From assembly GCA_003023565.1 (NCBI GenBank), contig PXSA01000007.1, positions 1 through 64,000 of the forward strand: 64,000 nucleotides of DNA, in the 5' to 3' direction. Within the stretch, counting starts at the first letter, position 1. Every line of letters begins with the position of its first letter. The notes below the pieces were generated by a model. That model saw only the letters and a program-made list of their open reading frames with translations. It had not been told where the DNA came from and made no database searches. A program made the position numbers and the translations under genes. The DNA is from Halobacteriales archaeon QS_9_68_17. GTDB lineage: Archaea > Halobacteriota > Halobacteria > Halobacteriales > Natronoarchaeaceae. Positions 18,801-26,989 of this stretch are shown piece by piece.

Positions 18801-19715
18801 CTACTGCATCGCTTTGACCCAGCCGGGCACGGCGGCCATACCCTCCTTCTCCGCCCAGCCGTTCTCGCGGAGGTAGCCCTCCAGCGTCCGGAACTCGAAG
18901 CCGAAGCGCTCCTCGAGCGCGTCGATATCGGCGTCGTAGCCGACCTCGTTGAACCACTCGCACATGACGGTGAACTCCTCGCCGAAGCTCTCGTAGGCGT
19001 CCTTGATGGGGACGTGGTGCGGTTCGACGTCGACGCCCGTGACCTCAGAGAGCACCTCGGCCGTCTCGGCGAGCGTGAACTCGTCGCCGGCGAGTTCGAA
19101 GCGCTCGCCGACGAACTCGCCGGGGTCCGCGAGCGCGACCGCAGCGGCGCGGCCGACGTCGTCGACGTCGACCATCTGGAGCGAGACGCCCGCTTCGAGG
19201 GGGAGAGCGATGGTGCCGTCGTCGACGATGTCCTCCGCGAAGGCCTCGAGGTTCTGGAAGAAGAACACCGGCTGAAGGACGGTCAGCGGCAGGTCGAGGT
19301 CCTGCGCGTGCTGCTCGATCTCCCAAGCGGAGTCGAAATGCGGGACACCGGTGTCTCGTTCGTGGCTCCCGACGCCGCTGAACACGAACTGCTCGACCCC
19401 CTCGTCGGCGGCGACGTTCGCGAGGTTCTCGCCCTGCTGGACCTGCCGGTCGTAGCCCTCGGTCCAGAAGTTCGTCACGGCGAAGACGGCGTCGGCATCC
19501 GCGACGTGCGGGCGGAGGGAGTCCTCGTCGTTCAGGTCGCCCTCGACCATCGTCACGCCCCGGTCCGACAGTTCCCGCGCCCGGTCGCCGGACGCGTCGC
19601 GGGTGAGGCCGCGGACGTCGAACTCGGCGTCCGAGGCGAGGAGGTGGTCAACGACGGCACCGCCCTGGTTCCCGGTCGCACCCGTGACGAGGACGCGCCG
19701 TCCGTCCGCGGACAT
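18801..19715 (-). CDS. NmrA-like NAD(P)-binding protein
   Basis: 304 residues. N-terminal Rossmann motif VLVTGATGNQGGAVV, then NFWTEGYDRQVQQGENLANVA and FSGVGSHERDTGVPHFDSAWEIE, typical of the NmrA/HSCARG family of atypical SDRs, which sense NADP(H) redox state or act as azoreductase/quinone reductase-like enzymes. The catalytic Tyr-x3-Lys of classical SDRs is not present, as usual in this family. The ATG overlaps the stop of a possible 25-residue upstream frame (TGATG). Confidence 0.88.
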   Translation of the reverse strand: MSADGRRVLVTGATGNQGGAVVDHLLASDAEFDVRGLTRDASGDRARELSDRGVTMVEGDLNDEDSLRPHVADADAVFAVTNFWTEGYDRQVQQGENLANVAADEGVEQFVFSGVGSHERDTGVPHFDSAWEIEQHAQDLDLPLTVLQPVFFFQNLEAFAEDIVDDGTIALPLEAGVSLQMVDVDDVGRAAAVALADPGEFVGERFELAGDEFTLAETAEVLSEVTGVDVEPHHVPIKDAYESFGEEFTVMCEWFNEVGYDADIDALEERFGFEFRTLEGYLRENGWAEKEGMAAVPGWVKAMQ

Positions 19716-19792
19716 CAGGCGGACACCTCCGCCGCTTCGGCGTCGTTCGCGTGCGGGTCGCTGACGTGATCGGCGGTCGACGGTAGTTTCAT
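19715..19792 (-). CDS. Possible 25-residue leader peptide before the NmrA gene
   Basis: ATG at 19792 opens MKLPSTADHVSDPHANDAEA and ends in TGA that overlaps the NmrA start by one base. Composition is acidic like a haloarchaeal protein and translational coupling would be natural, but the frame is very short and no promoter is obvious. Listed as a candidate only. Confidence 0.25.
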   Translation of the reverse strand: MKLPSTADHVSDPHANDAEAAEVSA

Positions 19793-19989
19793 CACGTTAC
19801 TCGATTCGGTCGGGACCCCATATGTACTTGGCAACACGATTGCAACCACGTTACACGGACGTTACCGACCGCTCGGATCGCGGAACGGTTCCCCGGTTCG
19901 GTACACTCGTCCCCATCACCACACATGTAGTTGATACATTCACGGTGATCCAACGTCGTTTCGAGGGTAACCCTGCCGAGGCTGACAAC

Positions 19990-20795
19990 GGCGCGTCCCT
20001 CGAAGTCGACGGTCGTCTTCCGGTACTGCCTCTGTCGCGCGACCGCCCGTCCGGGGTTTCACTACCCGGTGTGCACCCTCTTTCTCCTCTGGAACGGCCC
20101 GAACGTGGCTCGGACCGGACTCATCGCGACCACGAGTCGGTCGTCGTAGTGACCACGGAGGTCCCGACCGGATACGTCGGCGACCGGATCGGCCGCCGGA
20201 ACAGCCTCGCGACCGACGCCGCACTGATGGCCGTCTCGAACCTCAGCTACCTCGTCGCTACCGATTTCGCCGGGTTCACGTTCACTCTCGTGATGCTCAC
20301 GTCCGGCGGCACCTTCGTCCCCGGGAGCGGGGACGCCTGGCTCTACGACACCCTCAAGCAACACGACATCGAAAGCGAGTTCACCCGGGTCAAAGGGCGC
20401 ACCAAGCGATCGGACGCGGATGAGCGCCGTCAGCCTGGTCGCCGGCAGGTTTCGCTACGCCGCGAACCGGTACCTGTTTTACGCCGGCGTCGCGGTCGCG
20501 CTCCTCACCTCGTGCTCGTCCTTCGACTACCGAAGAACCGGGCACACGACGCCGACGGGAGCGCGGAGTCCGACCGAATGACGGTCATCGACGCGCTTCC
20601 GGTCATCCGCGACCAGCTCACCGCGCCCGACCTCCGGTCGTTTGGCGTTTGTCTGGGACTGTTCAGTGGGGCCATGACGATGCACACCTGGATCCAACCG
20701 GTCGCCCAGGGCAGCCTCCAGGCGGGATTCAGCCCGACCCTCGAAGCGTGGGGCCTCGCCGAACCGACGATCATCAGTATCCTCTACAGGCGGGG
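19990..20795 (+). pseudogene. MFS transporter pseudogene
   Basis: Family segments appear in order but in different frames: PGFHYPVCTLFLLWNGP (from about 20013), then after a shift EVPTGYVGDRIGRRNSL with GSGDAWLYDTLKQHDIESEF, then in another frame MSAVSLVAGRFRYAANRYLF, then again LVLRLPKNRAHDADGSAESD and LTAPDLRSFGVCLGLFSGAM. Similarity fades at about 20790, so the C-terminal half is missing. At least three frame changes and a truncation rule out function. The GDRIGRR loop identifies the major facilitator superfamily. Confidence 0.8.
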
Positions 20796-20922
20796 CAGGC
20801 CGAGTGCCTCGGGGTCGTCCGGGAATCGGAGATTTCCGTGATGACGAGATGCTCCGCGTCTCGAACCGTTCGACCCCGAGGCGTTTCGGAGACCAGGAGA
20901 GCGGTCGCGGAAGGAAAGTGAG

Positions 20923-20995
20923 TAGTCCATCCTGGATTCGAACCAGGGTCGAAGCCCCCAGAAGGCTTCAGGATTGGCCACTACCCCAATGGACT
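20923..20995 (-). tRNA. tRNA-Gln (anticodon CUG)
   Basis: 73 nt without an encoded CCA. The acceptor stem is perfect (AGTCCAT with ATGGACT, discriminator A). The D arm is GGGGTAGTGGCCAATCC, the anticodon stem AAGCC/GGCTT holds the 7-nt loop TTCTGGG so the anticodon is CTG, and the T arm is CCTGG-TTCGAAT-CCAGG. It sits in a patch of decayed genes, and a tRNA 3' end is a common integration target, though I see no duplicated 3' fragment nearby. Confidence 0.93.
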
Positions 20996-21111
20996 GACAT
21001 GTATTCCGCCGGCATCGCGCGGCGACGTTCTACTCATTCGTAACCCGCTTCTGTATTTGAGTGTTACGAACTCGGCTCGCACTGGAAAAAGAGTACCGAG
21101 TTTTCGTCCCG

Positions 21112-21697
21112 CTACTCGCCCACTTCCGAGCGCGTCGACGACCCGGCGGTCGGACGGTCGTAGTGTTCCTTTCTGTGGCAGTTCGCACAGAGGACGGTAC
21201 ACTTCTCGATCTCCTCTCGGAGTCGGTCCTTCCCGTATCCGTACGTGATCGTTTTGGCGACGTTCATCTCCTTCTCCGCGTCGTCTCGGTGATAGAAGTC
21301 GAGGCAGGCCGGGTCCGATTCGTCACATCGATCACAGCCGCCGCGTTTTCTCTGGATATCGTTCGCCCACGCTCTGTGGGCCTCGCGCCGTCGCAGCGAC
21401 CGCTCCGTGTTCCACTCCCTGTTCTTGTAGTGCCAGCGCTGATCCTGCGATAGCTCCTCTCAGTCTGTCCTCCGGCAGGTCGACGTCGTCAGGTTTCTCC
21501 TGCACTCGCGGTCCACGGGAGTAGGTCGTCTCCAGACCGGCTTTCTCCTTCGCCGCGTTCCAGCCGCCGACGACTCGAAGAATGGTCGACGCGGACGGCG
21601 TCAGTCCCAGGTCCTCGTACTGCGCTTTCGTTGGTGATTCGTCGAGTTTCCGTGCGGCCTCGCGAAGTGCGTCGAGGCAATCTTGTTCGGTGGTCAT
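21112..21697 (-). pseudogene. HNH endonuclease gene with a single frameshift
   Basis: N-terminal frame from ATG 21697 gives a helix-turn-helix-like MTTEQDCLDALREAARKLDE, a PTKAQYEDLGL segment and VVGGWNAAKEKAGLE, typical of haloarchaeal homing-endonuclease-associated domains. At about 21450 the frame is lost and the C-terminal HNH part continues in the next frame: SQDQRWHYKNREWN, then CDRCDESDPACLDFYHRDD, and CTVLCANCHRKEHY, ending at 21112. One extra A between DRL and EEL restores everything. Either a recent inactivating mutation or a sequencing error in an otherwise intact gene of about 195 residues. Confidence 0.75.
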
Positions 21698-21977
21698 GGT
21701 AGCGTTGGTAGCGCTTCAGTATTTGAACCTCAGCGCCCGCCCTTCGGGCGCTATACAAACCGACCCAGAACGAGGATGAGGCGAACACTGGCGCGTCGAG
21801 AGAGTTCACGATCGGATTTTGCCGCAAAGCGGTCGGAGAGAGCGGTATGAATCGTCTCATCCGTTCTCTCGGCGTTCATGATCAGGTCGATCCCCGCTAG
21901 AAAACAGAACAGCATCGTTCTGAATCGATCTAGGAAAACCTGAGAGCCAAAGAGCCACAAAGGAGTAAAACGGTCTG
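21698..21977. other. Non-coding remnant DNA
   Basis: 280 bp between the HNH gene and the deleted element. It contains the likely HNH promoter (TTCAAATAC near 21715-21725 on the minus strand) and a small GCGCCCGAAGGGCGGGCGC-like hairpin at about 21740-21758. Short leftward frames give no recognisable protein. Confidence 0.4.
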
Positions 21978-22320
21978 TGACATCCTCCCCGGCCTAAAGG
22001 GCGGGGCTTCCCGAACCGCTCAAGCGGCGGTTCCCGTCGATTCGGAAGGTTGGGAATCTACGGTTTGCGACCGACTCTGGGGACGCGGTCGGCTCACTTG
22101 TTTGATTTCGGCTCTCGCCGTGGCAAACACCGAGTCAACTGCCAGTTGTCCGCGCACAGTCCACGATACACCACGTTGGACTGTAAAACTGCCGATACGC
22201 ACGAAAACAAGACGATGACGGCGTGGACGAATCGCGGAGCGATTCGTTCGCACACCAGAAATCTCTGATTTCTGGGGACGCTGTATCCCCGCCGTAGACG
22301 GCGGGGTTTTAGCGCCTGCA
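21978..22320 (-). mobile_element. Internally deleted IS200/IS605-type element (MITE-like)
   Basis: About 340 bp bounded on the right by a left-end hairpin (CCCCGCCGTCTACGGCGGGG on the minus strand, 22287-22306, then ATACAGCGTCCCC) and on the left by a right-end hairpin (GCCCCGCCCTTTAGGCCGGG followed by GGAGGATGTCA). These are the ends of a TnpB/TnpA family element read leftward, but no transposase or tnpB remains. It resembles the non-autonomous palindrome-associated elements known from haloarchaea. Both ends differ in sequence from the element at 14.1-15.5 kb, so it belongs to another subgroup, closer to the tail at 1-140. Confidence 0.65.
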
Positions 22321-22803
22321 ATTCAATAACGGGTTTTAGCGACGGAACAGGGGTTTGCTGGGAAGACGAACGAGAGGGTGATCCCTCCGGGTCACGAGTA
22401 GAAATTTTCACAATCGGTTCCCCTCTTGCGATCAGACGTCGCCGTCGCCGTCGAAGAAGTACCCCGTAGAGGCGAGTGTTCGAGAGGTGAAGCCCTGAAA
22501 TCGCCAGAAGGCGGAACGGCGTGTCTGCCCCGTTTTGCGACGCCGCTCGTCGGCCGTGCGAGGTCCGCTTCGCATTCCTAGTTCCGGGATCTTCGTTCGA
22601 AGAGCGGTTACTAGCGGGGGTTTTCGGGATCATGATCGAGTGGTTACGTTCTCGGATAGGCTCATGCAGCGCGAAACCTCCAGAGAAGCCGTAACCCCGA
22701 TCGTGAGGAGTCAGATCGCTTCTCTTGGCGGCTCACTACCGGTTTTTAGCTAGTGCATGCGCAGATCGACACCTCTTTTGGCCCGTTCCGTACGTTGTCG
22801 TGT
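22321..22803. other. Intergenic region before purO, no gene seen
   Basis: About 480 bp of mixed composition. Frames in it are short or have un-haloarchaeal composition (Arg/Ser-rich). The purO promoter should lie at its right end; a GGTTTTTAGC stretch at about 22740-22750 is the only AT-rich candidate. Confidence 0.4.
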
Positions 22804-23373
22804 ATGTACGTCGGACGCTTCGTCGTCGTCGGCCCGGAGGTGGGCGCGTACCGCGTCTCCTCTCGGTCGTTCCCGAACCGCCGGATCGCCGAGCGCGAGG
22901 GCGCGCTGACGGTCGGCCCGACCGCGGACGCGCCGGAGACGGACAACCCGTACATCTCGTACAACTGCGTGCGGACCGCCGGGGATCGGGCCGTACTGGG
23001 CAACGGGTCGCACGTCGACCCGATCACCGAGAAGACCGAACTCGGCTACCCCGCGCGGGACGCGCTGGCGGAGAGTCTGCTGGCGCTGGACTACGAGAAA
23101 GACGACTACGACACCCCCCGAGTCGCGGGCGTCGTGGGCGAGGAGTCGTACGTCGGCACCGTCCGGAAGGACGCGCTGCTGGTCGAGCGCGTGGAGGAGC
23201 CGACGCTCGTCGCGACCTACGGGAAGAACGCGCCCGAGTCGGTCGGCTTCGGGGCGACGGACGCCGAGGCGGCCGCCCGCGAGGCGTTCGACCTCGATTT
23301 CGAGCACGCCGTCTGCGCGGCGGGCGTGGCGCGCACCGACGAGGGCTTCGAGACGGCCGTCGTGAACGAGTGA
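22804..23373 (+). CDS. purO: IMP cyclohydrolase, archaeal PurO type
   Basis: 189 residues. Catalyses closure of FAICAR to IMP, the last step of purine synthesis in archaea that lack the PurH cyclohydrolase. Starts [20 protein letters not shown], with the family blocks [42 protein letters not shown] and the [10 protein letters not shown] loop. An in-frame ATG at 22753 exists but would add 17 residues without family support. Downstream phosphoesterase is only 52 bp away. Confidence 0.93.
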   Translation: MYVGRFVVVGPEVGAYRVSSRSFPNRRIAEREGALTVGPTADAPETDNPYISYNCVRTAGDRAVLGNGSHVDPITEKTELGYPARDALAESLLALDYEKDDYDTPRVAGVVGEESYVGTVRKDALLVERVEEPTLVATYGKNAPESVGFGATDAEAAAREAFDLDFEHAVCAAGVARTDEGFETAVVNE

Positions 23374-23425
23374 GAACGCCCGCTCCCGGACAACGCTGAA
23401 GGCCCCCGAACGCGTCGGTCCCCGT

Positions 23426-24085
23426 ATGCGACTGGGCGTACTTTCGGATATCCACGGCAACCGGGTCGCGCTCGACGCGGTGCTCGACGACATGCCCCCC
23501 GTCGACGGCCTCCTCTGTGCCGGCGACGTCGTCGGCTACAACCCCTGGCACGCCGACTGCGTGGCGACGATGCGCGAGCGCGACGTGCCCTGCGCGATGG
23601 GCAATCACGACCGGGCCGTGGCGAGCGGGACGGCGTTCCGGTTCAACAGCATGGCCGGCGCGGGCGTCGAACACGCCCGCGAGACGCTGTCCGACGACCA
23701 GGTCGAGTGGCTCGCCGACCTTCCCGACGAACGCGTGGAGTGCGACGGCCGCGTGAAGGTCGTCCACGGCCACCCCGACGACCCGGACCGGTACACCTAC
23801 CCCGACCAGTTCTCGCCGCGTCTGCTCGGCGAGGAGGACGCCCTCGTCCTGGGCCACACCCACGTCCAGGGCCACGAGCAGTACGGAGAGGGGATCGTGA
23901 TGAACCCCGGGAGCGTCGGGCAACCGCGGGACGGCGACCCGCGAGCAGCGTACGCCGTCCTCGACCTCGACGCGCTGACCGTCGCGGAACACCGCGTCGA
24001 GTACGACGTGGCTGCTGTCCGGCAGGCCGTCGCGGAGGCGGGCCTCCCCGCGAAGATCGGGTCGCGACTGGAGAAGGGGCGGTGA
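23426..24085 (+). CDS. Calcineurin-like metallophosphoesterase (YfcE/MJ0936 type)
   Basis: 219 residues. The five metal-binding motifs are complete: SDIHGN at the N-terminus, CAGDVVGYNP, MGNHDRAV, VVHGHPDD and LGHTHVQG. Such proteins are small cytoplasmic phosphodiesterases with broad in vitro activity; the physiological substrate is not known. It probably shares a transcript with purO. Confidence 0.9.
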   Translation: MRLGVLSDIHGNRVALDAVLDDMPPVDGLLCAGDVVGYNPWHADCVATMRERDVPCAMGNHDRAVASGTAFRFNSMAGAGVEHARETLSDDQVEWLADLPDERVECDGRVKVVHGHPDDPDRYTYPDQFSPRLLGEEDALVLGHTHVQGHEQYGEGIVMNPGSVGQPRDGDPRAAYAVLDLDALTVAEHRVEYDVAAVRQAVAEAGLPAKIGSRLEKGR

Positions 24086-24155
24086 CCGGTCGTCCGGCCA
24101 ACCGACGCCCCGCACCACCACAGGTCGGCCGAACAGTTAACCCGCCGGACGGGGT

Positions 24156-24527
24156 ATGACGGACGCCATGTCCGTCACAGACATGTTCGGGGGAGGGGGA
24201 ACGGATTCTCGACTGTACTTCGCGATCGGCGGGCTCTCGCTGCTGAAGGCGCTCGTGGTCCGGGGGGACAAGCGCCGCTTCCGGTCCGAACTGAAAGACG
24301 CCGCGCTGTTTCTCGCCGTGGGACTGTTCCTGCGACGGGCCGAACGGCGGCGCACGGACAAGGTCGCCGACATCGACCTGGTCCAGCGCGAGGTCGGCCG
24401 GCGGCTGGGCGGCGACAGCAGCGGCGACGGCAGCGGAGGCGGCATCCGCGGTCGCATCGGCGGTCGGAGCGGCGGCGGGAGCCAGGGGACCCGTTCGCGG
24501 TCGCTTTCCGAGCGGCTACTCGGGTAG
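24156..24527 (+). CDS. Small haloarchaeal protein with two hydrophobic segments
   Basis: 123 residues. RLYFAIGGLSLLKALVV (about 19-35) and AALFLAVGLFLRR (about 48-60) are separated by a charged loop and followed by a helix (DIDLVQREVGRRLGG) and a Gly/Ser/Arg-rich tail. It could be membrane associated. A second ATG five codons in (24168-24173 region, MSVTDMF) is an alternative start. I do not recognise a named family. A 180-bp non-coding gap follows before the tryptophanase stop. Confidence 0.6.
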   Translation: MTDAMSVTDMFGGGGTDSRLYFAIGGLSLLKALVVRGDKRRFRSELKDAALFLAVGLFLRRAERRRTDKVADIDLVQREVGRRLGGDSSGDGSGGGIRGRIGGRSGGGSQGTRSRSLSERLLG

Positions 24528-24710
24528 GTGCCGGACGTCGACTGCGCGCGCCCCGGGACGAGCGTCGACAGGCAGGACCGGCACGCGACCGTGGAAACGG
24601 ACGTAGAGAGCGACGGCGAAGCGGTGGAGCCGTCCGCGCGGTCTCTCCGCCCGGACTGCTACGAGGACCTTCTGGAGCGTCCGGGGACCGGCGGAGGGAA
24701 GCGGGACGCG

Positions 24711-26051
24711 TCAGACCGGCTGAAGCCGGGCGGAGAAGTGCCGCAGTTCCGCCATCTCCGGTTCGTCGACGACTTCTAATCCGGAGACCGCATCCGCCCG
24801 TTCCGCGACCGCGGCGAGCGTGTCGACCACGTGCTCGACGTGCTCGCGGTGGTACGTGCGCCGCGGGAGCGCGAGGCGGACGAGGTCGGGGCGCTCAGCG
24901 CCGGGGAACGCGAACTCCCCGAGTTCGACCGCGCGGACCCCGCCCTCGCGGTAGAGTTCGCAAGCGAGCGCCTGCCCGGGGAACTTCTCGGTCGGGACGT
25001 GCGAGAACATCGCGCCGGCGTCGACGTACACGGCGTGACCGCCGGGCGGCCAGTACAGCGGGACGCCGGCCTCGCGGAGCCGTTCGCCGAGACCGCGGAC
25101 CTGCTCGACGCGGTCCCGGACGGAGGGGAGTTCGACCGCCTCGCGGAGGCCCGTCGCCATCGCCGCGAGGTCGCGGCCAGCCATGCCGCCGTACGTCGGG
25201 AAGCCCTCGTAGAGGATCGCCCGCTGTTTGACTCGCTCGAACAGGTCGTCGTCTCGGACTGCGACGAATCCGCCGACGTTGACCAGCGCGTCCTTCTTGC
25301 CGCTCATGACGAGCGCGTCGGCGTAGCCGAGTTGCTCGCGAGCGATGGCGGCGATGGACTCGTCGCCGTAGCCCGGTTCGCGCTCGTGGACGAAGTAGGC
25401 GTTCTCGGCGAACCGGCAGGCGTCGATCACGAACGTCGCGTCTATCTCGTCGGCGAACTCCCGGACGGCCCGCGTGTTCTCGACGCTGACCGGTTGTCCG
25501 GCGGCCGAGTTGTTGGTGACCGTGAGAACGACGCAAGGGACGTTCTCAGCACCGACGCGGTCGACGCGCTCTCGCGCGCGCTCGACCGAGAAGTTCCCCT
25601 TGAACGGTGCGACCTCGTCGGGGTCGTGCGCGCCGTCGACCGGGCAGTCCACGGGGTCCGCGCCCTGATTGGCGACGTGTGCGCGGGTCGTGTCGAAGTG
25701 GGTGTTGTTGGGAACGACGTCGCCCTCGTCGATCAGCGCGCCGTAGAGGACGTTTTCGGCTCCCCGGCCCTGGTGCGTCGGGACGACCCTCTCGAACCCC
25801 ATGACGTCCGCGACCGCGGCTTCGAGTCGGTCGAAGCTCTCGCTGCCGGCGTAGGCCTCGTCCCCGCGGAGGAGGGCGGCCCACTGCTCGTCGCTCATCG
25901 CGCCGGTGCCGCTGTCGGTGAGAAGGTCGACGTACACGTCCTCCGCGTCGAGATTGAAGACGTTGTACCCCGCCGCTTCGAGGTTCGTCTCGCGCTCCTC
26001 GCGGTCGGGCAGCTCGATCCGCTCGACCATCTTCGTCTTGTACGCTTCCAT
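24711..26051 (-). CDS. tnaA: Tryptophanase (beta-eliminating PLP lyase)
   Basis: 446 residues. PLP-dependent fold-type I enzyme splitting tryptophan to indole, pyruvate and ammonia. Visible: PTHQGRGAENVL near residue 92, TVTNNSAAGQPVS, DACRFAENAYF, the PLP lysine in MSGKKDALVNVGGF and GGHAVYVDAGAMF. The close relative tyrosine phenol-lyase has an Arg in the SMERG motif; here the equivalent is AVELG, so tryptophanase is favoured, although the lysine motif SGKKD.LVN is closer to tyrosine phenol-lyase. Convergent with the upstream small gene; no operon partner. Confidence 0.88.
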   Translation of the reverse strand: MEAYKTKMVERIELPDREERETNLEAAGYNVFNLDAEDVYVDLLTDSGTGAMSDEQWAALLRGDEAYAGSESFDRLEAAVADVMGFERVVPTHQGRGAENVLYGALIDEGDVVPNNTHFDTTRAHVANQGADPVDCPVDGAHDPDEVAPFKGNFSVERARERVDRVGAENVPCVVLTVTNNSAAGQPVSVENTRAVREFADEIDATFVIDACRFAENAYFVHEREPGYGDESIAAIAREQLGYADALVMSGKKDALVNVGGFVAVRDDDLFERVKQRAILYEGFPTYGGMAGRDLAAMATGLREAVELPSVRDRVEQVRGLGERLREAGVPLYWPPGGHAVYVDAGAMFSHVPTEKFPGQALACELYREGGVRAVELGEFAFPGAERPDLVRLALPRRTYHREHVEHVVDTLAAVAERADAVSGLEVVDEPEMAELRHFSARLQPV

Positions 26052-26215
26052 GCGATGGCGTAAGGCCGCCGCCGTGAAGGAGTTAATCGGCGGGATCTGC
26101 CGGACTGCGGGCAGATACGGCGGGTGGGGTGGGCGTCATGCCGACGGCGCACAGCCCTATTCATCGACCGTCAGTTCCGGGCGTCAGGGGTCGAACTCGT
26201 CGCGTCCGCCGACGA

Positions 26216-26635
26216 TCAGAAGCCGACGTGCGAGGTCGACTCGGGGCCGTCGTCGCCGTCGTCGATACCGCCCTCGTGCTCGAAGTCGGCGTCGTCGTTG
26301 ACGAGGTAGACGTCGCCGCGGTTGACCGTGACCTCGACCGGCGGGAGCGTCGTTCCCGCGGCCTCGCCGTTGTCGCAGTCGCCGGAACAGGCGTCGAACA
26401 GTGACCCGTGCTTGGGGCAGACGAGTTGCCCGTCGCGGACGGCGGCTCCGAACCCCCGGTCGAACCGCTGGGCCTCGTGCGTACAGCGGTTGATCCACGC
26501 TCTCACCTCCTCCTCGCCGTCCTCGTCGCAGGGGAGCAACAGCACCTCGTCCAGTTCGTCGTACTCGTCGCGGACCGTGAACAGCCACGACCCCTCCTCG
26601 CGGACCGTGTCGACGGTCGTCAGCCGCTGGGGCAT
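26216..26635 (-). CDS. Rieske-type [2Fe-2S] protein
   Basis: 139 residues. The Rieske ligands are CTHEAQRF (Cys-x-His) and CPKHGSLFD (Cys-x2-His), about 17 residues apart, in a small beta domain beginning MPQRLTTVDTVREEGSWLF. A second Cys pair in ACSGDCDNGEA lies just after the second ligand site. There is no membrane anchor, so it is a soluble ferredoxin-like carrier as found with oxygenases and nitrite reductases. The acidic tail (DFEHEGGIDDGDDG) is haloarchaeal. Confidence 0.85.
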   Translation of the reverse strand: MPQRLTTVDTVREEGSWLFTVRDEYDELDEVLLLPCDEDGEEEVRAWINRCTHEAQRFDRGFGAAVRDGQLVCPKHGSLFDACSGDCDNGEAAGTTLPPVEVTVNRGDVYLVNDDADFEHEGGIDDGDDGPESTSHVGF

Positions 26636-26734
26636 GTTCGACGGGAAACGGGGGCGAGCGGATAACTGTTGGTGGTCGGGAGGCACCGCGCACTCGACAC
26701 GTTCGGACGGTCGCGCTCGAAGAGACAGTGCGAA

Positions 26735-26989
26735 GCGGCCGCGCTGACCGACGCGAACGGAGTGAGCGCGGTCAGCGAACGGGGAAGGGCAGGCGCTCAG
26801 AGCGTGCGCCGTCGACCGACGGCGCTCGCGCGGACTGGCAGCCTGGACCGACGCCCGAGGCGAAGCTGAGGGCGTCGTGGAGGACATTGAAAGGGCGCAG
26901 CGAGTAGCGAGGGAGCGAAGCTCTCTCGGACCGTTCGAGCGGGCCTTCGGCCCGTGAGAAGAGCCTGTCAAGGCCGACAAGGGCTTTCT
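26735..26989 (-). repeat. Dispersed 3'-end composite repeat, copy 2 (after aspartate kinase)
   Basis: Starting at the lysC stop on the minus strand: GAAAGCCCTTGTCGGCCTTG, then a stem-loop GCGGGCC/GGCCCG region, CTCGCTGCGCCCTTTCAATG (about 26890-26909), CCAGTCCGCGCGAGC, the CGCTCTGAGCGCCTGCCC/TTCCCCGTTCG module (about 26772-26805) and an inverted repeat GACCG-GCTCACTCCGTTCGCG-GGTC at the far end. All modules recur in the same order at the other copies. Confidence 0.7.

Noticed and set aside
20923-22320. An integrated element using tRNA-Gln as attachment site.
   Set aside because: No integrase gene and no duplicated tRNA 3' segment can be found in the window.
22094-22633. A leftward 179-residue frame between the deleted element and purO.
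   Set aside because: Runs through the transposon end hairpin and has Arg/Ser-rich composition unlike haloarchaeal proteins.
24528-24779. An 83-residue frame after the small membrane-associated gene.
   Set aside because: Overlaps the tryptophanase 3' end antisense, and no start signal or family pattern is seen.
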